Part shown: positions 5,711 to 9,894 of the stretch, one piece after another | Numbering within the stretch: the first letter of the stretch is position 1 | Layout of the letters: each line of letters opens with the position of its first letter | Source of the DNA: Saprospiraceae bacterium | Lineage (GTDB): Bacteria; Bacteroidota; Bacteroidia; Chitinophagales; Saprospiraceae | Length of the DNA: 9,894 bases | Reading direction: 5' to 3' | Assembly (NCBI GenBank): GCA_016787375.1 | Contig: JAEUUM010000492.1 | Coordinates: 1 to 9,894 of the forward strand | Translations under genes and position numbers: made by a program | The notes under the pieces: model-generated | Database searches by the model: none | What the model saw: the letters and a program-made list of their open reading frames with translations, nothing else | Told to the model about the DNA's origin: nothing

Positions 5711-6879
5711 TACCTGAAAATGATTGGAACCAGATCCTTAACCATTTGGGTGAAGAGCGGGATAAATATTTTAATGCCGTTTCACCTCCCGTCATACAGA
5801 GTAGCAATTTTATGTTTCCTAATCTTCAGGCGTTTAGAAAAGCAATAGAAGATGAGCTTGAAAATACCATTTACACTCGGGGGACAAATCCAACTGTCAA
5901 TATACTAAGAAAAAAGATCGCTGCATTAGAAGACACTGAAGATGCTTTGATATTAAGCAGTGGCTCTGCTGCAATTGCTGCCTCTGTAATCGCAAATGTT
6001 CAATTAGGTGACCATATTGTTTGTGTTCAGTCTCCATATAGCTGGACATTCACTTTGTTGACAAAATTTTTACCAAGATTTGGAGTCAATTCAACTTTCG
6101 TTGATGGTAGAGACTTGAATGCAATAGACGCAGCAATCACCAAAGACACTAAAATACTGTACCTTGAAAGTCCAACAACTTTTTACTTTGACTTGCAAGA
6201 CCTGGAAGCATGCGCTAAGATTGCAAAAAAACACAACATAAAAACCATTATTGACAATAGTTATGCTTCTCCTTATTTCCAAAATCCATCAAAATTTGGT
6301 ATTGACATTATAGTACATTCAGGTACCAAATACCTGAATGGTCACAGTGATGTAGTTGCGGGAATTATTTGTGGTTCGAAAGAAGATATTAAAAACATCT
6401 TCAATATTGAATACATGACTTTAGGGGCTATCATCAGTCCACATGATGCAAACCTTATTACAAGAGGACTCCGAACATTGCCACTCCGAATGCAAAGATC
6501 AAATGATTCGGCTCAAAAAATTGTCAATTATCTTTCAGCACATCCCAAAATAGAAAGGGTTGTTTATCCATTTCATAATACATTTGAACAATTAAGTCTT
6601 GCCAGAAGACAAATGCGTGGAGCTGGTGGACTATTTTCCTTTTACCTCAAAACTGACTCGCAATCTAAAGCAGAATTATTCTTTCATTCCCTTAAAAGAT
6701 TCTTACTTGCAGTTTCATGGGGAGGTCACGAGTCGCTTGTAATGCCTATGGTAGCATTTTACGATGTTAAAGGTAGGCCAAAGCCGGATGCACCAATCAA
6801 CATGGTTCGCATGTACATTGGGTTAGAGGATCCGGAATGGCTAATTGAAGACTTATCTCAGGCACTTGACAAAATTTAA
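5707..6879 (+). CDS. Cystathionine gamma-synthase/beta-lyase family PLP enzyme
   Basis: A 390-residue fold-type I PLP enzyme of the Cys/Met metabolism family, which breaks or makes thioether bonds in sulfur amino acids. Family features: PPVIQSSNFMF (27-37), YTRGTNPT (56-63, whose Tyr and Arg bind the PLP phosphate of the neighbouring subunit), SSGSAAI (84-90), the stacking Tyr in SPYSWT (Y111), D183 in IIDNSYASP, and PLP lysine K208 in HSGTKYLNGHSD. S337 in AVSWGGHESL and R368 in VRMYIGLED are the substrate carboxylate contacts. The length is normal. It departs from the commonest forms (PYSWT for the usual PxYGGT; SYASP for TFxTP), so gamma-synthase, beta-lyase and gamma-lyase cannot be separated by eye. 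It starts on an ATGA overlap with the MBL gene and is followed after 5 nt by the DinB gene. A perfect inverted repeat lies over the PLP-lysine codon. Confidence 0.9.
   Translation: MIPENDWNQILNHLGEERDKYFNAVSPPVIQSSNFMFPNLQAFRKAIEDELENTIYTRGTNPTVNILRKKIAALEDTEDALILSSGSAAIAASVIANVQLGDHIVCVQSPYSWTFTLLTKFLPRFGVNSTFVDGRDLNAIDAAITKDTKILYLESPTTFYFDLQDLEACAKIAKKHNIKTIIDNSYASPYFQNPSKFGIDIIVHSGTKYLNGHSDVVAGIICGSKEDIKNIFNIEYMTLGAIISPHDANLITRGLRTLPLRMQRSNDSAQKIVNYLSAHPKIERVVYPFHNTFEQLSLARRQMRGAGGLFSFYLKTDSQSKAELFFHSLKRFLLAVSWGGHESLVMPMVAFYDVKGRPKPDAPINMVRMYIGLEDPEWLIEDLSQALDKI
6316..6340. repeat. Perfect 10-bp inverted repeat inside the PLP enzyme gene
   Basis: CATTCAGGTA (6316-6325) and TACCTGAATG (6331-6340) are exact reverse complements separated by CCAAA. 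The spacer includes the AAA codon for the PLP-binding lysine (6328-6330). No T tract follows, so it is not an intrinsic terminator. It may be chance. Confidence 0.7.
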
Positions 6880-6884
6880 TACCC

Positions 6885-7337
6885 ATGAAATTATTTTTTT
6901 TGAACAAACTGGACTATGAAATTTGGGCAAATGAAGCAATTATCAGTTCAATGTCTACTCTCCAAAACGAAGACAATCGGTGCAACTTCTTGCTAAGTCA
7001 TATACTCGCAGCCAGAGTGGTTTGGCTGGAAAGAATTAAAGATGAAACCACAACAAAAGCAATTTGGACCTCACAATCTTTTGATGCATGTAAAACACTT
7101 AATATTGATATTGATACTCAATATTCCAAATATTTGACTTCTTTGGATGATAAGGATTTCCAGACAACAATTCCATATAAGAATTTAAAACAAGCACAAT
7201 TTTCAAATACTTTGGCAGAAATTATTCACCATGTCTTTAATCATTCAAGCTATCACAGAGGTCAAATTGTTTCAAGACTCAAGGAGTTAGGGGCACCCAT
7301 TCCAATAACCGACTACATCGTTTTCAGCAGAAGCTGA
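6885..7337 (+). CDS. DinB-family (DinB/YfiT-like) metal-binding protein
   Basis: A 150-residue four-helix protein of the DinB/YfiT superfamily. The expected metal triad is present: H39 in FLLSHILAARVVWLERI, and H120 and H124 in FNHSSYHRGQI near the end of the last long helix. The closing TDYIVFSR segment is typical of Bacteroidota members. Family members include thiol-dependent S-transferases and maleylpyruvate isomerase-like enzymes, and many have no known reaction; this is not DinB DNA polymerase IV. Its ATG lies 5 nt after the PLP enzyme stop, which puts it in the same operon and hints at a small-molecule or thiol role, but that is a guess. Confidence 0.87.
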   Translation: MKLFFLNKLDYEIWANEAIISSMSTLQNEDNRCNFLLSHILAARVVWLERIKDETTTKAIWTSQSFDACKTLNIDIDTQYSKYLTSLDDKDFQTTIPYKNLKQAQFSNTLAEIIHHVFNHSSYHRGQIVSRLKELGAPIPITDYIVFSRS

Positions 7338-7393
7338 ATTTTTATATCCACTTTGTTGAACTTTTAAAGGAATAAGTGTTTTAAAATAAAATA

Positions 7394-8236
7394 TTGAAAT
7401 TGAAACTAAGCCTAGGTTTTTCCCCATGCCCAAATGATACCTTCATTTTTGATGCACTCGTTAATAATAAAATCCCATCCCCTGGATTTGAATTCGAAAT
7501 ATACATGGAAGACGTTGAAACCTTGAACAAATGGGCAATTGCAGGTAAATTAGATATTACAAAATTAAGTTATCATGCTTATGCACATTGCAATGAACGC
7601 TACCTTATTCTAAATTCAGGAAGCGCACTTGGCAGAAATTGTGGTCCCCTTGTTATTAGTAAGCATAAAAAACTAAATAAGGAACCAAAAGATTGGCTTG
7701 TTGCAATTCCAGGTGAATTGACGACTGCACATTTTCTGTTTAGTATGTTTTACCCCGGAGTTACGAAGAAAAAATTCATGGTGTTTTCGGATATAGAAAC
7801 AGCAGTTCTCAAACAAGACGTAGATGCAGGAGTCATTATCCATGAAAACAGGTTTACATTTCAAGACAAAGGCTTACACCAAATTTGCGACCTCGGCTAC
7901 TCATGGGAACATCACTCTGCTTGTCCTATTCCTTTAGGTGGCATCGCAATAAATCGTTCATTACCAATAGAAGTTGCTACAAAAATTAATGAATTTATCA
8001 AAAAAAGCATTGAATATGCATACGGTCACAAAACCGAAAATTCGGAATACGTGTTAAATCACTCTCAAGAGATGTCCGAATCAATTATATATAAACACAT
8101 TCAAACATATGTCAATAACTATAGTCTTGATTTAGGCATCGAAGGACAGGGAGCAATCGAGATGTTTTTCAAAAAAGCGTCAGAATTAAATATAATTAAA
8201 CCACTTACATATAATATTTTTTTACATAAATATTAA
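7394..8236 (+). CDS. mqnD: 1,4-dihydroxy-6-naphthoate synthase (TTG start)
   Basis: MqnD cleaves cyclic dehypoxanthinyl futalosine to 1,4-dihydroxy-6-naphthoate in the futalosine route to menaquinone. The N-terminal LSLGFSPCPNDTFIFDAL (5-22) is a family hallmark of this periplasmic-binding-protein-like enzyme. Other agreeing parts are AGKLDITKLSYHAY (50-63), LGRNCGPLVIS (79-89) and DAGVIIHENRFTF (144-156), whose H150 corresponds in context to the catalytic His described for Thermus MqnD (numbering from memory). HHSACPIPLGGIAINR (173-188) also fits. The length of 280 residues is normal. An in-frame stop at 7382-7384 and the absence of ATG before the hallmark leave TTG at 7394 (or TTG at 7400) as the start. 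It follows the DinB gene by 56 nt without a visible terminator, so it may be the last gene of the ribH operon. Confidence 0.94.
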   Translation: MKLKLSLGFSPCPNDTFIFDALVNNKIPSPGFEFEIYMEDVETLNKWAIAGKLDITKLSYHAYAHCNERYLILNSGSALGRNCGPLVISKHKKLNKEPKDWLVAIPGELTTAHFLFSMFYPGVTKKKFMVFSDIETAVLKQDVDAGVIIHENRFTFQDKGLHQICDLGYSWEHHSACPIPLGGIAINRSLPIEVATKINEFIKKSIEYAYGHKTENSEYVLNHSQEMSESIIYKHIQTYVNNYSLDLGIEGQGAIEMFFKKASELNIIKPLTYNIFLHKY

Positions 8237-8249
8237 TTTTAATATAAAT

Positions 8250-8265
8250 TGGCATAGATATTGTA
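8250..8265 (+). promoter_or_regulatory. Candidate sigma-54 promoter downstream of mqnD
   Basis: TGGCATAGATATTGTA resembles the sigma-54 consensus TGGCAC-N5-TTGCW: the GG and the TTG are correctly spaced, with T for C at two positions. Transcription would start near 8275. The region is AT-rich and I cannot see an activator site, so this is a motif match only. Confidence 0.35.
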
Positions 8266-8317
8266 ATAATTTATAATGTGTAAGTTTTGGTTAAAGAATT
8301 GTAAAATTCGTTTTTTC

Positions 8318-8347
8318 ATGGCTCGAGATCCCCTTGGGCCATTTTTT
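8318..8347 (+). terminator. Terminator-like hairpin between mqnD and ald
   Basis: ATGGCTC (8318-8324) pairs with GGGCCAT (8336-8342) with one G-U wobble around a 12-nt loop, followed by a T run to 8347. It is GC-rich against a very AT-rich background. It lies about 80 nt after the mqnD stop and about 70 nt before ald. It may end the ribH-mqnD transcript, or a short RNA started at the sigma-54-like motif, or act as an attenuator for ald. Confidence 0.55.
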
Positions 8348-8394
8348 ATTTAAGGCTTTCCTTCAAGAAATTTATTTCAATTCTGATTTTTGAG

Positions 8395-8402
8395 TAACTT
8401 CG
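8395..8402 (+). promoter_or_regulatory. Candidate ald promoter, -7 element
   Basis: TAACTTCG differs from TAnnTTTG by one base and lies 14 nt before the ald ATG, the usual distance for short-leader Bacteroidota genes. No good TTTG/TTG -33 box is seen at 17-23 nt upstream. Confidence 0.42.
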
Positions 8403-8416
8403 CAAAAAAAAATATT

Positions 8417-9532
8417 ATGATAATAGGTGTTCCAAAAGAAATTAAAAGTAATGAAAATCGAGTTGCCTTGACTCCTGCAGGGGCGTTGGAACTCACCCGC
8501 AGAAAACATCAGGTTTTTGTTCAGTCCACAGCAGGTGAAGGTAGTGGTTTCAAAGATGCAGATTATGTACAGGCAGGCGCTACAATTTTGCCAACTATTG
8601 AAGAAACCTATGCTAAAGCAGAAATGGTTTTGAAGGTAAAAGAGCCAATTGCTTCTGAATACGGCTTAATCAGAGAAGATCATTTGGTTTTTACTTATTT
8701 TCATTTTGCTTCATATGAGCCTTTGACAACAGCCATGATTGCCAGTAAAGCAGTCTGTCTTGCATACGAAACTGTTGAAATGCCGGATAGGTCTTTACCA
8801 CTCTTAGTGCCTATGTCAGAAGTGGCAGGAAGAATGGCCATTCAAGAAGGCGCAAAATATCTGGAAAAACCAGTAAAAGGTAGAGGTGTACTTTTGGGTG
8901 GCGTACCAGGAGTAGCTCCAGGTAAAGTTTTGGTTCTTGGAGGTGGAGTAGTTGGCACCCAAGCAGCAAAAATGGCTGCAGGACTGGGGGCACAAGTGAC
9001 TCTTTTGGATGTTAACCTTAACCGACTAAGATACTTGTCAGATGTGATGCCTGCAAATGTGATAACGATGTTTTCAAACGAATACAATATCAGACAACTT
9101 ATTCAAGACCATGATCTTATTGTTGGTGCAGTTCTTATTCCGGGGGCAAAGGCTCCACACCTTATAACAAGAGAAATGTTAAAGTTGATGCGACCGGGTA
9201 CTGTAGTTGTAGACGTTGCAGTTGATCAGGGAGGTTGTATTGAAACTTGTACACCAACAACTCATGATAATCCTACTTTTATCATTGACGATATTGTTCA
9301 TTACTGCGTTGCTAATATGCCGGGAGCCGTTCCATATACTTCTACGGTTGCTTTGACGAATGCAACACTACCATATACTATCCAACTTGCTAACAAAGGC
9401 TGGAAGCAAGCCTGCAAAGACAACAACGAACTTAAAAAAGGTTTGAATATTATACATGGACAGGTTGTGTACAAAGGAGTGGCAGATGCATTTGGTTTGC
9501 CATACCATGATGTTCAAAAATTTATCGACTAA
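8417..9532 (+). CDS. ald: Alanine dehydrogenase
   Basis: Ald reversibly deaminates L-alanine to pyruvate and ammonia with NAD, in the cytoplasm, as a hexamer. I place the start at ATG 8417, giving MIIGVPKEIKSNENRVALTP, the standard N-terminus; an upstream in-frame TTG at 8390 would only add nine residues that overlap the likely promoter. The protein is 371 residues, the family length. Active-site residues fall at the classic positions: R15, K75 (VLKVKEP), H96 (YFHFAS) and D270 (DVAVDQGG). The NAD-binding loop is VLGGGVVGTQAA (173-184), and HYCVANMPGAVPYTST (295-310) is the conserved C-terminal signature. It is followed after 11 nt by rocD, so the two form an amino-acid catabolism unit. Transhydrogenase alpha subunit is excluded by length and by these residues. 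Confidence 0.96.
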   Translation: MIIGVPKEIKSNENRVALTPAGALELTRRKHQVFVQSTAGEGSGFKDADYVQAGATILPTIEETYAKAEMVLKVKEPIASEYGLIREDHLVFTYFHFASYEPLTTAMIASKAVCLAYETVEMPDRSLPLLVPMSEVAGRMAIQEGAKYLEKPVKGRGVLLGGVPGVAPGKVLVLGGGVVGTQAAKMAAGLGAQVTLLDVNLNRLRYLSDVMPANVITMFSNEYNIRQLIQDHDLIVGAVLIPGAKAPHLITREMLKLMRPGTVVVDVAVDQGGCIETCTPTTHDNPTFIIDDIVHYCVANMPGAVPYTSTVALTNATLPYTIQLANKGWKQACKDNNELKKGLNIIHGQVVYKGVADAFGLPYHDVQKFID

Positions 9533-9543
9533 AATAAAAAAAC

Positions 9544-9894
9544 ATGTCAATTAAAACTTCGCTCGCAGCAGAGGAACTTATTGCTTTAGAAGATAAATAT
9601 GGAGCACATAACTATCATCCACTTCCTGTCGTCCTTTCAAAAGGTAAAGGCGTATTTGTATGGGATGTAGCAGGTAAGAAATATTTTGATTTCTTATCAG
9701 CCTATTCAGCCATAAACCAAGGCCACTGTCATCCCCGAATTATAAGCGCTTTGAACCATCAGGCTCAAAGGTTGACGCTAACTTCCAGAGCTTTCCACAA
9801 CGATTTGTTGGGTATTTACGAGAAATACATAACCAATTATTTTGGTTTTGATAAAGTTTTACCAATGAACACTGGTGTGGAAGGTGGTGAGACT
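9544..9894 (+). CDS. rocD: Ornithine aminotransferase, N-terminal part (runs off the window)
   Basis: The first 117 codons of a class III PLP aminotransferase; the gene continues beyond the window end with an open frame. Ornithine aminotransferase moves the delta-amino group of ornithine to 2-oxoglutarate, giving glutamate semialdehyde, which links arginine/ornithine with proline and glutamate. Visible features are [19 protein letters not shown] (19-37), [26 protein letters not shown] (39-64) and [11 protein letters not shown] (107-117). The last is a Bacteroidota-looking form of the usual [20 protein letters not shown] is characteristic of OAT rather than of acetylornithine aminotransferase. 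The PLP lysine is outside the window. It probably shares the ald transcript; 11 A-rich nt separate them. Confidence 0.92.
   Translation, partial: MSIKTSLAAEELIALEDKYGAHNYHPLPVVLSKGKGVFVWDVAGKKYFDFLSAYSAINQGHCHPRIISALNHQAQRLTLTSRAFHNDLLGIYEKYITNYFGFDKVLPMNTGVEGGET

Noticed and set aside
6885..7337. Reading the DinB-family gene as DNA polymerase IV
   Set aside because: The name clash is misleading: this is a 150-residue four-helix metal-binding protein with a His triad, not a Y-family polymerase.
8390..8416. Upstream TTG start for ald adding nine residues
   Set aside because: The family N-terminus begins exactly at ATG 8417 (MIIGVPKE), and the extra codons cover the likely -7 element TAACTTCG.
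8811..9087. Two minus-strand open frames inside ald
   Set aside because: They lie opposite the NAD-binding region of ald and are rich in Pro, Leu and Ser, as expected for reverse reading of Gly/Ala-rich codons.
1..9894. Mobile elements, CRISPR arrays, tRNA or rRNA genes, toxin-antitoxin or defence genes
   Set aside because: I looked for transposase motifs, terminal repeats, regularly spaced repeats, tRNA-like cloverleafs and small paired ORFs and found none; composition is even throughout.

Overview
The window is a gene-dense, AT-rich piece of bacterial chromosome that looks like Bacteroidota, probably one of the menaquinone-by-futalosine lineages (Saprospiria, Chitinophagia or Cytophagia type) rather than Bacteroidia or Flavobacteriia. 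Reasons: several gene starts lack a Shine-Dalgarno sequence, -7 elements of the TAnnTTTG type precede transcription units (for example TACATTTG at 3544-3551), the protein sequences read as Bacteroidota-like, a recF/DUF721 pair and a TPR gene/ribH pair lie close together, and mqnD is present. No RNA genes, mobile elements, CRISPR arrays or phage genes were seen. The lineage is inferred from sequence reading only.

Layout, left to right. (1) 1-898, plus strand: the 3' end of a DAHP-synthase-family gene, then 1 nt later a KdsC-like HAD phosphatase with an unusual N-terminal extension. (2) 906-2301, minus strand: recF and a DUF721 (DciA-like) gene overlapping by 14 bp, convergent with the HAD gene across a 7-nt gap. 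recF starts with TTG. (3) 2302-2415: a divergent promoter region. (4) 2416-3453, plus: pdhA, the pyruvate dehydrogenase E1 alpha subunit, standing alone and closed by a strong terminator. (5) 3581-4261, plus: a membrane-anchored TPR protein with a good Bacteroidota promoter and its own strong terminator. (6) 4347-8236, plus: a compact run of ribH, an MBL-fold hydrolase, a cystathionine gamma-synthase-family PLP enzyme, a DinB-family protein and mqnD (TTG start). The first three genes are joined by ATGA overlaps. (7) 8237-8416: a 180-nt gap holding a sigma-54-like motif, a terminator-like hairpin and a TAnnTTTG-like promoter. (8) 8417 to the end, plus: ald (alanine dehydrogenase), then 11 nt later the 5' part of rocD (ornithine aminotransferase).

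Most of this is core metabolism and DNA maintenance: aromatic amino acid entry, a sugar-acid phosphatase, replication and repair, pyruvate oxidation, flavin and menaquinone cofactor synthesis, and amino acid deamination and transamination. The genes all appear intact. I found no convincing undescribed system. The parts that most deserve a second look are the N-terminal domain of the HAD phosphatase and its DAHP-synthase neighbour, the uncharacterised MBL and PLP enzymes translationally coupled to ribH, and the possible sigma-54-driven short transcript ahead of ald.
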